Notes under the pieces: model-generated
What the model was told of the DNA's origin: nothing
The model's database searches: none
What the model saw: only the letters and a program-made list of their open reading frames with translations
Program-made: the position numbers and the translations under genes
In this document: piece by piece, positions 35,203-43,726 of the stretch
How the letters are laid out: each line of letters begins with the position of its first letter
Position numbering within the stretch: the stretch's first letter is position 1
DNA from: Hymenobacter wooponensis
GTDB taxonomy: Bacteria; Bacteroidota; Bacteroidia; Cytophagales; Hymenobacteraceae
Assembly: GCF_004745865.1 (NCBI RefSeq)
Contig: NZ_SRKZ01000006.1
Span: 62,001 to 126,000 of the forward strand
Length of the DNA: 64,000 nt
Direction: 5' to 3'

Positions 35203-35384
35203 CCAAGGCTAGACCTACTTTTGGAACAGGCCCCGCACACGAGCAGACCCATGTTTTTGAGACCTAATCTGGTCGAGCGTGAGGGTGAGCGGGGCTTCTC
35301 TGTCTGTAGGCTTGTCAGACCAATTGTTCACTTTTTTACTTCAACTTCAACCTTTCACCAACAACCCACTAATTCTCCGGAACA
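35203..35384 (+). other. About 180-nt leader of the exb-tonB operon
   Basis: Non-coding by my reading. It contains a GCCCCGC ... GCGGGGC pair (about 35231-35237 and 35289-35295) that could close a stem. The frame 35200-35406 inside it overlaps the promoter and does not look like a real protein. I cannot match a known riboswitch. Confidence 0.4.
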
Positions 35385-36269
35385 ATGGAACAAAAGAATG
35401 CCATGAACAAGCCCGCGGCTCGGCCCGCCGCTGCTGCTGCGCCGCAAGGTGAAGCCAAGGGTGGTGGTTCGTCACTATTTGCCGTATTCGCCATCATTTT
35501 GGCTTTTGTAGTAAGCGTAATCGTTTTCATTTTCGTCCTCGGTGACGGCAGCCACTTCCAAGGTGGTAACCACGAAAACAACCCCCTACCCGGCGACTAC
35601 TTTGGTGTAGTATACAAAGGTGGTCCGGTAGTACCTGTACTGATTACCATGTTCCTGTGCGTAATCATCTTCTCTATCGAGCGTGCTCTGACTCTAGGCC
35701 GTGCTAAAGGCAGCAAGAGCATCGAGTCGTTCGTTCGTACCATCCGTCAGAAGCTGAACGTAAACGACATCACAGGTGCAATTGCTACCTGCGATCAGCA
35801 GAAAGGCTCGGTAGCTAACGTTGTAAAGGCCGGTCTGGTGAAATACCAGGAGATGGCTCGCGAGCGTCACATGGAGAAAGACCAGAAAGTACTGGCCATC
35901 CAGAAGGAAATCGAAGAATCGACGGCTCTGGAGTTGCCGATGCTGGAGAAAAACCTGGTTATCATCTCGACACTGGCTTCTATCGCAACGCTGGTAGGTC
36001 TGATTGGTACGGTACTGGGTATGATCAAGGCCTTCTCGGCTCTGGCACAAGGTGGTGCTCCTGACGCAGTAGGTCTGGCTAACGGTATCTCGGAAGCTCT
36101 GATCAACACGGCACTGGGTATCAGCACCTCTGCTCTGGCTATCGTAGCTTACAACTTCTTCACCAGCAAGATTGACGAGCTGACCTATAGCATCGACGAA
36201 GCTGGTTTCAGCATCATCCAGACCTTCTCGGCTCAACACGGCGCGACTGAACACAACACCACTGTGTAA
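35385..36269 (+). CDS. exbB: MotA/TolQ/ExbB proton channel protein
   Basis: 294 residues, ATG start (a second ATG six codons later is also possible). A Pro/Ala-rich cytoplasmic N-terminus leads to three membrane helices: about 33-52, 84-102 and the conserved pair in NLVIISTLASIATLVGLIGTVLGMIKAFSALA and LINTALGISTSALAIVAYNFF. With ExbD it uses proton motive force to energise TonB and outer-membrane transporters. First gene of a tight four-gene operon with a strong promoter. The heptamer GGCCTAG/CTAGGCC is nearly absent here, consistent with high expression. Confidence 0.93.
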   Translation: MEQKNAMNKPAARPAAAAAPQGEAKGGGSSLFAVFAIILAFVVSVIVFIFVLGDGSHFQGGNHENNPLPGDYFGVVYKGGPVVPVLITMFLCVIIFSIERALTLGRAKGSKSIESFVRTIRQKLNVNDITGAIATCDQQKGSVANVVKAGLVKYQEMARERHMEKDQKVLAIQKEIEESTALELPMLEKNLVIISTLASIATLVGLIGTVLGMIKAFSALAQGGAPDAVGLANGISEALINTALGISTSALAIVAYNFFTSKIDELTYSIDEAGFSIIQTFSAQHGATEHNTTV

Positions 36270-36341
36270 TTACCTAGTGCAGTAGTGCACTAATACACAG
36301 GTTCATTCGTTTCTGAATTAAGCCACCTAATTACATCAGCA

Positions 36342-36968
36342 ATGCCTAAAGTAAAGCCTCACAGAACCTCACCATCGTTGGATATGACTCCGATGGTAGA
36401 CTTGGCCTTTTTGCTGGTGACCTTCTTCATGCTCACCACGAAATTTGCCCCGGAAGAGGCAGTAGTGGTGGACACGCCTTCCTCTACTTCAGAGCTCCGT
36501 TTGCCCGAATCTCACGTAATTACGATTGCAGTAGATAAAGACAAGCGCGTGTTCTTTGGTATGGATGACGACGAAATCAAGGCTGATTTGCTTAAGCAGG
36601 TTGGAGCCAAATACGGGGTAAGCTTTACCGCCGCTCAGGTTCAAGCCTTCCGAGGCGTTGCCTCTAGCTTCGGCACTCCTATCGAAAAGCTGCCTGCTCT
36701 CCTTAATCTGGACAGCGAACAGCGTAAGTCTTATAAGCAGGAAGGTATTCCTTCTGATTCGCTTAATAACCAACTTATCGAGTGGATTGTGACCGCGCAG
36801 TCGCTTAGTCGTAAGCAGTTCAGTAAGCCCGCTTACATTGCCATTAAAGGCGATGGTAACGCAGACGTACCGACCGTGAAGAAAGTCATCAGCCTGATGC
36901 AGGACAAGAACATTAACCGGTTCAACCTAATTACCGACCTCGAAACCAAACCGGTGGCCGGTAAGTAA
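36342..36968 (+). CDS. exbD: ExbD/TolR-family biopolymer transport protein
   Basis: 208 residues, ATG start. A short cytoplasmic tail TSPSLDMTPMVDLAFLLVTFFMLTT, with the key membrane Asp in MVDLAFLL, leads into one transmembrane helix and a periplasmic domain. The periplasmic domain is longer than in E. coli ExbD (141 residues), as usual in Bacteroidota. It forms the proton-driven motor with ExbB and a second ExbD. Confidence 0.92.
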   Translation: MPKVKPHRTSPSLDMTPMVDLAFLLVTFFMLTTKFAPEEAVVVDTPSSTSELRLPESHVITIAVDKDKRVFFGMDDDEIKADLLKQVGAKYGVSFTAAQVQAFRGVASSFGTPIEKLPALLNLDSEQRKSYKQEGIPSDSLNNQLIEWIVTAQSLSRKQFSKPAYIAIKGDGNADVPTVKKVISLMQDKNINRFNLITDLETKPVAGK

Positions 36969-36979
36969 TCCGCACAGAC

Positions 36980-37507
36980 ATGGCAGAAATCCAACAACAA
37001 GCCTCCGGAGGCGGAAAAGGCGGAAAAAAGCGGGCCAAGAAAATGTCGACTAAAATCGACATGACACCCATGGTGGACTTGGCCTTCCTGCTCCTCACCT
37101 TTTTCATGCTCACTACTACGTTCAGCAAGCCTACCGTCATGCAGGTAACCATGCCGGTTAAGGAAAAAGAACCTAACAAGGACCCAGTAGTGCTTAAAGC
37201 GTCAGATGCTTTTACAGTTCTACTGGGTGAGAACAACAAGCTCTATTATTACGAAGGACTGCTGGATGCTACCACAAAGCCTGAGTTAAAACTGAGCAGT
37301 TACGATGCCAATGGCATCCGTAAGATTTTGTTGGACCGTCATCGGGCTAATCCTGGTACTGTAGTACTGATTAAGCCAGACGATAAGTCGAACTACAAGA
37401 ACATGGTGGATATCCTCGACGAAATGAACATCACCGACCAAAAGAAATATGCGTTGGTTGACATTTCGAAAGCGGATCAGGACCTGATTAAAACTTCTGG
37501 GTTATGA
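36980..37507 (+). CDS. exbD: ExbD/TolR-family protein, second copy
   Basis: 175 residues, ATG start, 11 bp after the first ExbD gene. Basic Lys/Gly-rich N-terminus (GGKGGKKRAKKMSTK), then DMTPMVDLAFLLLTFFMLTT with the same membrane Asp. The two ExbD copies share the helix but differ in the periplasmic part, suggesting a hetero-oligomeric motor. Its stop codon overlaps the next start (ATGA), showing translational coupling to tonB. Confidence 0.92.
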   Translation: MAEIQQQASGGGKGGKKRAKKMSTKIDMTPMVDLAFLLLTFFMLTTTFSKPTVMQVTMPVKEKEPNKDPVVLKASDAFTVLLGENNKLYYYEGLLDATTKPELKLSSYDANGIRKILLDRHRANPGTVVLIKPDDKSNYKNMVDILDEMNITDQKKYALVDISKADQDLIKTSGL

Positions 37508-38337
37508 TGGACAACACGCAGTTGGCCAAAGCTTCCCTCGACGACATCGTCTTTGAGGGTCGCAATAAGGCCTATGGAGCCTACGTAATCCGGCGCGTGT
37601 ATGGTAAGCACGTCACTAGAGCAGTACTTCTTGCAGTTGCTTTTTTCGCTATTATGATTGCGTTTCCCCTTTTGGCGCGCATGATGAAGAAGGAAGAAGT
37701 GGTGAAAGATGATGCAATGCTGAAGGTGAACGAGCTGATGGAAGCACCTCCGCTGGATGCTACAAAGCCCCCACCCCCACCTCCGCCGCCACCAGACGCG
37801 CCGCCGCCACCACCGCCAAAGCTCTCTACTGTTAAGTTCACTCCTCCTGTTGTAAAGAAGGATGAGGAAGTGAAAAAGGTAGAAGAGATTCCTGATCAGG
37901 AAGATCTGAAAGAGAAAACGGTGGCTACCGAGACCGTTAAGGGCAACACCGACAACCCAGCCGACTTGGCTGGGTTGGAGCCCGGTGAAGGCACGAAAGC
38001 GGTAGAAGAAGTAGTTGAAAGCAAGCCTTACACCTACGTAGAGCAAATGCCGGTTTTCCCCGGTGGTACGGAAGCTTTGTTGGCTTACATTGGTAAGAAC
38101 ATCAAGTATCCAGCCATGGCGCTACGCAACCAGGTTGAAGGACGAGTGTTTATCAAGTTCGTAGTAGGTGCCGATGGCTCCGTTACGAATGCTGAAGTTC
38201 AGAAAGGTATTGGTGCTGGTTGCGATGAAGAGTCGCTCCGCGTTATCAAGAACCTTCCGAAGTTCACGCCTGGTAAGCAGAATGGTCGTGCAGTACCCGT
38301 TTACTACACAGTTCCAGTAACTTTCGCTATCAAGTAA
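37504..38337 (+). CDS. tonB: Energy transducer TonB
   Basis: 277 residues, ATG overlapping the stop of exbD. Cytoplasmic leader LDDIVFEGRNKAYGAYVIRR, membrane helix (about 38-56), Pro-rich spacer with PPPPPPPP and PPPPPP runs (about 88-106), and the C-terminal TonB domain (YPAMALRNQVEGRVFIKFVV ... GRAVPVYYTVPVTFAIK). It spans the periplasm to transfer energy to TonB-dependent receptors. Followed by a strong terminator. Confidence 0.93.
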   Translation: MMDNTQLAKASLDDIVFEGRNKAYGAYVIRRVYGKHVTRAVLLAVAFFAIMIAFPLLARMMKKEEVVKDDAMLKVNELMEAPPLDATKPPPPPPPPPDAPPPPPPKLSTVKFTPPVVKKDEEVKKVEEIPDQEDLKEKTVATETVKGNTDNPADLAGLEPGEGTKAVEEVVESKPYTYVEQMPVFPGGTEALLAYIGKNIKYPAMALRNQVEGRVFIKFVVGADGSVTNAEVQKGIGAGCDEESLRVIKNLPKFTPGKQNGRAVPVYYTVPVTFAIK

Positions 38338-38363
38338 TATCTGGCTACCGTCGGATATACATC

Positions 38364-38404
38364 AATCCCCGAATCAGGTTTACGCTTGGTTCGGGGATTT
38401 TTTT
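38364..38404 (+). terminator. Intrinsic terminator of the exb-tonB operon
   Basis: 10-bp stem AATCCCCGAA / TTCGGGGATT (38364-38373, 38390-38399) followed by a T-run. Confidence 0.88.
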
Positions 38405-38552
38405 ATTGTATAAAAAATATATAGTCGGCTCGCATACTATATAATTAGCAGCCTGCGTTCAGTGATTGAAAGCCAGCGGATAGTGAGTGGATTAGCAGGG
38501 AGCTGTGGCTTGGGAAATTGTATAGGCCATTGTTCACTTTATTTATATAGCC

Positions 38553-39380
38553 ATGACTAACACCACGCACACCCCCCTTATTTCCTTCGACGATATCGTT
38601 TTCGAAGGACGCAACAAGGCATACGGAGCCTATGTGCTACGCCGCATTTATGGCCGCCATCTATATACAGCCGTGTTGTTAGCGACTGCACTTACTGCTC
38701 TGCTTATTGCATTCCCCATTTTAATTCAGCGTATCTGGCCTAGCAAGACAGTGGCAGCAGACATTATCGAGTTGCCTCAACCGGTTATACAGTTGCAAGA
38801 CATTGTCATTCCCAAGCCTGAGGTTACTCCCCCGCCAGCTGCTCAACAGCAAAGGGTGATAGTTCGGCCTCCTGCGGAGGTTGTACCAACTGTGGTCCCA
38901 GATGCCTTGGCAAAGCCTACTGAGGACAAGCCGCAAACCACCACTGACCAGGAAGGGCCAGCAGTAGTAGGCCCAGTAGCTATTGATGGACCTGGCCTAG
39001 GAGAAAAAGTAGGTATAGGTTCAGGCAAAGACACTTTTGCTACTCCTACAGCTCCTGCTGAAATGAAGCCATTCATTCACGTAGAAGAGATGCCAGACTT
39101 CGTAGGAGGTCAAGCTGCTCTAGCCAAGTACTTGCAGCGGCATCTGCGGTATCCTGCTTCAGCTTTACGGTCTAGCATCTCAGGACGAGTTTTCGTAGCC
39201 TTTACTGTCAATTCTGATGGCACCATCAAGGATGTAGAAATTTTGAAGGGCCTAGGCTACGGCACTGATGAGGAGGCCACACGGGTTATTGGTTCAATGC
39301 CTGCTTGGAAGCCAGGCCGCCAAAATAACAGGGCAGTTCCGGTTCGCTATACATTGCCAATTACCTTCCGCTATGAATAA
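38553..39380 (+). CDS. tonB: Energy transducer TonB, second tandem copy
   Basis: 275 residues, ATG start. Close paralogue of the preceding TonB: the leader FDDIVFEGRNKAYGAYVLRRIYGRH and C-terminal domain (YPASALRSSISGRVFVAF ... NNRAVPVRYTLPITFRYE) align directly, but the periplasmic spacer is shorter in Pro and lacks long Pro runs. It has its own intergenic region (215 bp, AT-rich), so expression may differ. Probably a tandem duplication that now serves other receptors. Confidence 0.9.
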   Translation: MTNTTHTPLISFDDIVFEGRNKAYGAYVLRRIYGRHLYTAVLLATALTALLIAFPILIQRIWPSKTVAADIIELPQPVIQLQDIVIPKPEVTPPPAAQQQRVIVRPPAEVVPTVVPDALAKPTEDKPQTTTDQEGPAVVGPVAIDGPGLGEKVGIGSGKDTFATPTAPAEMKPFIHVEEMPDFVGGQAALAKYLQRHLRYPASALRSSISGRVFVAFTVNSDGTIKDVEILKGLGYGTDEEATRVIGSMPAWKPGRQNNRAVPVRYTLPITFRYE

Positions 39381-39431
39381 TCTTAGCAGATAGTCGCAAA
39401 CTGGCGGCTAAGTATTAAGGAAGCTTAATTG

Positions 39432-39495
39432 TCATAAAAACAGCTCTACTAAGCTTGATTTGCTGGAATCAAGCTTAGTAGAGCTGTTTTTATGA
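39432..39495. terminator. 29-bp perfect-stem dyad after second tonB
   Basis: Perfect arms 39432-39460 and 39467-39495 with a 6-nt loop (TCATAAAAACAGCTCTACTA...). A- and T-tracts are buried inside the stem. Confidence 0.8.
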
Positions 39496-39597
39496 AAATA
39501 TTTCAACAGTAACCTCGTTTGGTTTAGCTCATAATCGAACAAATAAGAGGTTTAATTATGTTTGTTGAATATCATCTTGTTTACCTTGTCTCCTCTT

Positions 39598-39852
39598 ATG
39601 CTCGACTTAACACCAACCGAAGAGCGTTTAGGCACTAGTTCCAAACAGCGTTTCACCCATTACTTTATGCTAGTAATGGCCTTAATTTATATGGGCCTAG
39701 GCATTTTCTTATGGACTGAGGTTGCTAGTGTTCTAACCATTTCTACTGGCAAGCGCCAGTTGCTCGGAGCTGTCTTTGTGATTTACGGAATCATTAGATT
39801 TGTCCGCACCTATCAACAACACTTCAAAAAACGTGATACCGATGCACGCTAA
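39598..39852 (+). CDS. Small two-helix membrane protein
   Basis: 84 residues from ATG 39598 (MLDLTPTEERLG). Two membrane helices (about 20-42 and 52-70) with a short loop and a basic C-terminal tail. Its last 11 bases overlap the start of the PstS-like gene, so the two are translationally coupled. Small membrane proteins at this place are common in Bacteroidota exb-tonB regions. Function unknown. Confidence 0.7.
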   Translation: MLDLTPTEERLGTSSKQRFTHYFMLVMALIYMGLGIFLWTEVASVLTISTGKRQLLGAVFVIYGIIRFVRTYQQHFKKRDTDAR

Positions 39853-40804
39853 TTTCCGAGTAGCCGGCGCCATATTAGCCTTTAGTGGGCTGTTGTCTGG
39901 CTGCAATAGTGGGGGTTCTTCTGCATCTACCGCAGCGGCCACTGACACGCCTACTAGCGGAACTATACGCGTTGGAGTAGACGAGACGTTTGAGCCTATT
40001 CTGAAATCCCAGGTTGATACCTTTCAGAAACTGTATCCGGGCGCTCACATACAAGCCGTATACAAGCCGGAACAGCAAGTACTTCAATCTTTCTTAGCGG
40101 ATAGTACCCGCTTGGCTATAGTTTCCCGTGACCTTACAGCGCAGGAGAAAGGGGTGTTGGAAAGACTTCAGCTTTCTCCTCGCACCATCCGAATTGGGGT
40201 GGATGGTGTGGCTATTATTGTGCACCCCAGCAATCCAGACTCGTTGTTGACTTTGCCTCAGCTACGAACCATTTTTACCGGGCAACAACAGCAATGGTCT
40301 CAGGTAGATGGTAAGAACAAGTTGGGCGCTATTACCATCGTATTTGACAACAACAACTCTAGTACTGCGCGTTTCGTGCAGGACTCGGTTACGCGAGGAG
40401 CAGCCTTGACCAAAGCGGCTTTTGCTTCTAAATCGAACCCTGCGCTAATAGATTACGTTGCTACTCATCCAAACGCTATTGGCGTAATTGGCGTCAACTG
40501 GATCAGTGACCGGGATGATGCTTCAGTACAAAAATTTTTGAAGCGAGTACGCGTTGTGGGTGTAAGCCCCAAAGCAACTGGCTCAACCCCGGATGACTAC
40601 GTACAGCCTTACCAGGCCTATTTAGCTCAAAAGACTTATCCGCTGCGGCGGGAGCTATACGTTATCAGTCGGGAGGCCCGTGCAGGACTTGGCACCGGTT
40701 TTGCCTCTTTCGTAGCTGGTAACAAAGGTCAACTTATAATGCTGAAATCAGGCTTGATGCCTGCCACCGGCCAAGTAAGGCTTATCGAAGTCAAGTCAAA
40801 GTAG
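39842..40804 (+). CDS. PstS-like substrate-binding lipoprotein
   Basis: 320 residues from ATG 39842. Signal peptide with lipobox LLSGC (Cys20), then a periplasmic type-II binding-protein fold. PstS-family phrases: GTIRVGVDETFEPILKSQVDTF, AIVSRDLTAQE, and VFDNNNSSTARFVQDSV. No pstCAB permease genes follow, so it is probably not a classical phosphate importer. It lies between tonB and a TPR gene, as in many Bacteroidota, and may serve the Ton/envelope system. Ligand unknown. Confidence 0.8.
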   Translation: MHANFRVAGAILAFSGLLSGCNSGGSSASTAAATDTPTSGTIRVGVDETFEPILKSQVDTFQKLYPGAHIQAVYKPEQQVLQSFLADSTRLAIVSRDLTAQEKGVLERLQLSPRTIRIGVDGVAIIVHPSNPDSLLTLPQLRTIFTGQQQQWSQVDGKNKLGAITIVFDNNNSSTARFVQDSVTRGAALTKAAFASKSNPALIDYVATHPNAIGVIGVNWISDRDDASVQKFLKRVRVVGVSPKATGSTPDDYVQPYQAYLAQKTYPLRRELYVISREARAGLGTGFASFVAGNKGQLIMLKSGLMPATGQVRLIEVKSK

Positions 40805-40854
40805 CCTTTTTACCTCCTTCCTTTCTACACGCTTTTTCACTAAATCTCTTGCTC

Positions 40855-42474
40855 ATGAACTTCAAGCCCTGGAAGCTTACGCTCCTCGCTGCCTTGTCTG
40901 TTTCCGGCTCCGCCGCTCTTGCTCAGAATACCTCAAGTGTCCAAAAGGCTATTGATTTAGAGCGTTACGGTGAGGCCCGTGCCGCATTGCTTAAGCAAGG
41001 TGGCTCTACTGAGTCAAACTTTGAATTGGGTCGTCTTTACCAATTCCGAGACATGCCTGACTCGGCAGCTTATTACTTCAACCGCATTCCGCTGAATCAA
41101 AAAGATCCAGTTTCATTGGTAGCCGCTGGTCGTGCTGCCTTGGCACAGGGGAAAACTGCCGAAGCAGAGATTCAATTTGATAATGCTGTGAAGGCCTCTA
41201 AAGGCAAAGATGCCAAGGTGTACACGATGATAGCTCAGGCCTATGCAGAGTCTGACATCAAAGATGTTACGAAGGCGCTAACCTATGTTGACGCTGCCCA
41301 GAAGCTCAATAAAGGCAAAGACGATCCAGCGTTGATGATTGCCCGCGGCGACATCTACCTCAAGACTGATCAAGGCGGTGGCGAAGCCATGAACAGCTAC
41401 GAGCGCGCTACGATGGCTGATCCGAACAACGCAAAAGCTTATGTTCGTAAAGGTCAATTGAACATGCGTGCCCGTACTTACAACGAGGCTAAGACTAACT
41501 TGGACAAGGCCATTAGCATTGACCCTAGCTATGCTCCTGCCTACAACGCTCTGGCAGAGACGTATTACTTCGCAGGTCGTTACGATGATGCTCTGGCACA
41601 ATTCCAGAAGTACTCTTCGTTAGCGGAAAAGTCATCTACCACTGATGCCAAGTATGCTTCTTTCCTCTACCTGACGAAGAAGTATCCAGAGGCTCTTGCT
41701 GAGGTTGACAAGGTTCTGGCTAAAAATCCGAATGATTTGACCATGAACCGTCTGAAAGCCTACTCCCTATACGAGACAGGCAAGAACGACGAGGCTTTGG
41801 CTGCCATGCAGAAATACATGCAGGTTGCTAGCGCCAGCAACAAAGTAATTACCGAAGACAACGTGTACTACGGTAAGATGCTGATTAAAGGCGGTAAGAC
41901 GACTGAGGGTGCTTCTATCATCAAGAAGGCTATTGACGCTGACCCGAAAAAAGCAGCAGAGCTGCAAAACGAGCTAGCTCAGGCTTACATTGCTGCCAAG
42001 GACTATCCTAACGCCATTTCTACGTACCGCGCACGTATGAAGGCAACCAATGGTGGTGAGCTAACTGATAAGGTGTATCTGGCCCGAGCCTACGAACTCA
42101 ACAACCAGTATGCCCAAGCTGATAGCCTCTATGGTTTGGTTCTTACTGAGCGCCCTACCTATGTTCCCGGTTACCAGATGCGCGCTCGTGCTAATGCTAA
42201 CATCGATAAAGACTCTAAGCAGGGCTTAGCAAAGCCTTACTATGAGAAGTATATTGAGGTAGCATCTGGTGCTGATGCAGCCAAGTACAAGACTGGCCTG
42301 ATTGAGGCTAATAAGTACTTGGGCTCGTATTACCTCTTCACCAAGAACGATAAAACGGCTTCGCTTCCCTATTGGCAGCAAGTTCTCGCTCTTGATCCAG
42401 CAGACCAGCAGGCTAAAACTGCAGTAAGCGAAATCACTAAGCCCGCTTCTAAGGCTCCTGTGAAGCGCAAATAA
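40855..42474 (+). CDS. Periplasmic TPR protein
   Basis: 539 residues from ATG 40855 (MNFKPWKLTLLAALS), with a signal peptide ending AALAQ. The whole mature part is built of tetratricopeptide-type helix pairs, many with the Ala-Gly-Pro pattern (YNEAKTNLDKAISIDPSYAPAYNALAETYYFAGRYDDALAQF). Codon use avoids CTA and the common heptamer, as in the exb genes, suggesting high expression. Likely a scaffold in the envelope. Ends 3 bp before a 33-bp perfect dyad. Confidence 0.85.
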   Translation: MNFKPWKLTLLAALSVSGSAALAQNTSSVQKAIDLERYGEARAALLKQGGSTESNFELGRLYQFRDMPDSAAYYFNRIPLNQKDPVSLVAAGRAALAQGKTAEAEIQFDNAVKASKGKDAKVYTMIAQAYAESDIKDVTKALTYVDAAQKLNKGKDDPALMIARGDIYLKTDQGGGEAMNSYERATMADPNNAKAYVRKGQLNMRARTYNEAKTNLDKAISIDPSYAPAYNALAETYYFAGRYDDALAQFQKYSSLAEKSSTTDAKYASFLYLTKKYPEALAEVDKVLAKNPNDLTMNRLKAYSLYETGKNDEALAAMQKYMQVASASNKVITEDNVYYGKMLIKGGKTTEGASIIKKAIDADPKKAAELQNELAQAYIAAKDYPNAISTYRARMKATNGGELTDKVYLARAYELNNQYAQADSLYGLVLTERPTYVPGYQMRARANANIDKDSKQGLAKPYYEKYIEVASGADAAKYKTGLIEANKYLGSYYLFTKNDKTASLPYWQQVLALDPADQQAKTAVSEITKPASKAPVKRK

Positions 42475-42477
42475 TCT

Positions 42478-42545
42478 GCTTCTACAAGCATACAAAAAGC
42501 CCCGTCATAGAACTATGACGGGGCTTTTTGTATGCTTGTAGAAGC
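42478..42545. terminator. 33-bp perfect-stem bidirectional terminator
   Basis: Perfect arms 42478-42510 and 42513-42545 with only 2 nt between them. The core AAAAAGCCCCGTCATAG and its complement is flanked by another 16 paired bases (GCTTCTACAAGCATAC). It lies between convergent genes ending at 42474 and 42568. Confidence 0.9.
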
Positions 42546-42567
42546 CACTCTTGATGAGCCCTCGCTC

Positions 42568-43638
42568 TTACTCTTCAGCGTATTGCTCCCAAGCTGCCAG
42601 GAGCGCTTTGAAATCAGCAGGCAACTCGGCCTCAAAATGCAGTTGCTGATGTGTAGTGGGGTGTACAAATCCTAAAGATTTGGCGTGCAACGCCTGACGC
42701 GGCATTAATTCTAGTGCCTTCTCCGCAAATGCTTTATAAGCGCCCGTGCGTTGCCCATACACAACCTTGTCACCTCCATAGGTAGCATCTCCAAATAGAG
42801 GGTGGCCTATGTGCTTCATATGCGCCCTAATTTGGTGAGTACGCCCTGTTTCCAGATTGCATTGCAACAGCGCCACTTTCCCAAATGAGCGAAGCACTTT
42901 GTAATGCGTAACTGCATGCTTACCCTGGTCCCCTTCGGGATACACGGCCTGTACCTTACGGTCTTTCAAGCTACGCCCGATATGTCCTCTAATAGTCCCA
43001 GCTGGCTCTTTAGGAACTCCCCAAACCAACGCTAAGTAGGTACGCTCAATAGTATGGTGAAAGAACTGCTGCGAAAGATGCGTCATGGCCCATTCTGTCT
43101 TGCCAATGACTAGTAACCCAGAGGTATCTTTGTCGATGCGGTGCACTAGGCCAGGTCGAATCTCCCCGTTGCGCCCTGTAGGCAGGTTTTGCAGGTGATA
43201 GGCGAGGCCATTAACCAAAGTACCCTGCCAGTTACCAAAGGCAGGATGTACTACTAGGCCAGCAGGCTTGTTCACAATAAGCAGTTCGCTATCCTCATAG
43301 CGTATGTCGAGCTCCATGGGCTCGGGTACTACCTTAAATTCCCGAGGTGGCTCTGGCAGCGTAATCGTAATTACATCAAGGGGCTTTACTCGATAGTTTG
43401 ACTTTACTACTCGGTCGTTGACTTGAACAGCCTCTGCCCGTATTGCATTTTGAATGCGGTTGCGAGAAGTATTGGCTAAGCGGTTGAGCAGAAATTTATC
43501 TAAGCGTAATAACTCCTGGCCTTTATCGGCCCGTATGCGGTGGTGCTCATATAGCTCATCTCCTCCTTCCCCTTCTTCGTCAAGATCAGGAGGCAAAAGC
43601 GGGCTTTGGTTCTCTTCTATATCGTCAGGCTCCGGCAT
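42568..43638 (-). CDS. rluD: 23S rRNA pseudouridine synthase RluD-type
   Basis: 356 residues from ATG 43636-43638 (MPEPDDIEEN). Acidic N-terminal extension, S4 RNA-binding domain (LLRLDKFLLNRLANTSRNRIQNAIRAEAVQVN), then the RluA-family catalytic core with the Asp motif GLVHRIDKDTSGLLVIGK and GRTHQIRAHMKHIGHPLFGD. It converts U to pseudouridine in helix 69 of 23S rRNA in homologues. Last gene of a long minus-strand envelope cluster. Confidence 0.92.
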   Translation of the reverse strand: MPEPDDIEENQSPLLPPDLDEEGEGGDELYEHHRIRADKGQELLRLDKFLLNRLANTSRNRIQNAIRAEAVQVNDRVVKSNYRVKPLDVITITLPEPPREFKVVPEPMELDIRYEDSELLIVNKPAGLVVHPAFGNWQGTLVNGLAYHLQNLPTGRNGEIRPGLVHRIDKDTSGLLVIGKTEWAMTHLSQQFFHHTIERTYLALVWGVPKEPAGTIRGHIGRSLKDRKVQAVYPEGDQGKHAVTHYKVLRSFGKVALLQCNLETGRTHQIRAHMKHIGHPLFGDATYGGDKVVYGQRTGAYKAFAEKALELMPRQALHAKSLGFVHPTTHQQLHFEAELPADFKALLAAWEQYAEE

Positions 43639-43667
43639 TTTTAAACGCAAATAGTCGTGAAGGCTTC

Positions 43668-43715
43668 TATAAACACAAACAGCCGAGGCCTAGGCCTCGG
43701 CTGTTTGTGTTTATA
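43668..43715. terminator. 24-bp perfect palindrome between ompH and rluD
   Basis: Arms 43668-43691 / 43692-43715 with no spacer, centred on GGCCTAGGCC. Core ACAAACAGCCGAGG / CCTCGGCTGTTTGT. Confidence 0.8.
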
Positions 43716-43726
43716 AGCACGCTTGC

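Noticed and set aside
35203..35384. Riboswitch in the exb leader
   Set aside because: Only a single possible stem; no match to the conserved cores I know (such as TPP, cobalamin or SAM).
35200..35406. 68-codon frame in front of exbB
   Set aside because: It overlaps the exb promoter and the start of exbB, and its composition looks random; the region fits a leader better.
37740..37830. Proline-coding repeat in tonB as a microsatellite
   Set aside because: Poly-Pro spacers are normal for TonB and the DNA is not an exact tandem repeat.
39842..40804. Phosphate ABC transporter operon
   Set aside because: Only the binding-protein-like lipoprotein is present; no permease or ATPase genes follow it.
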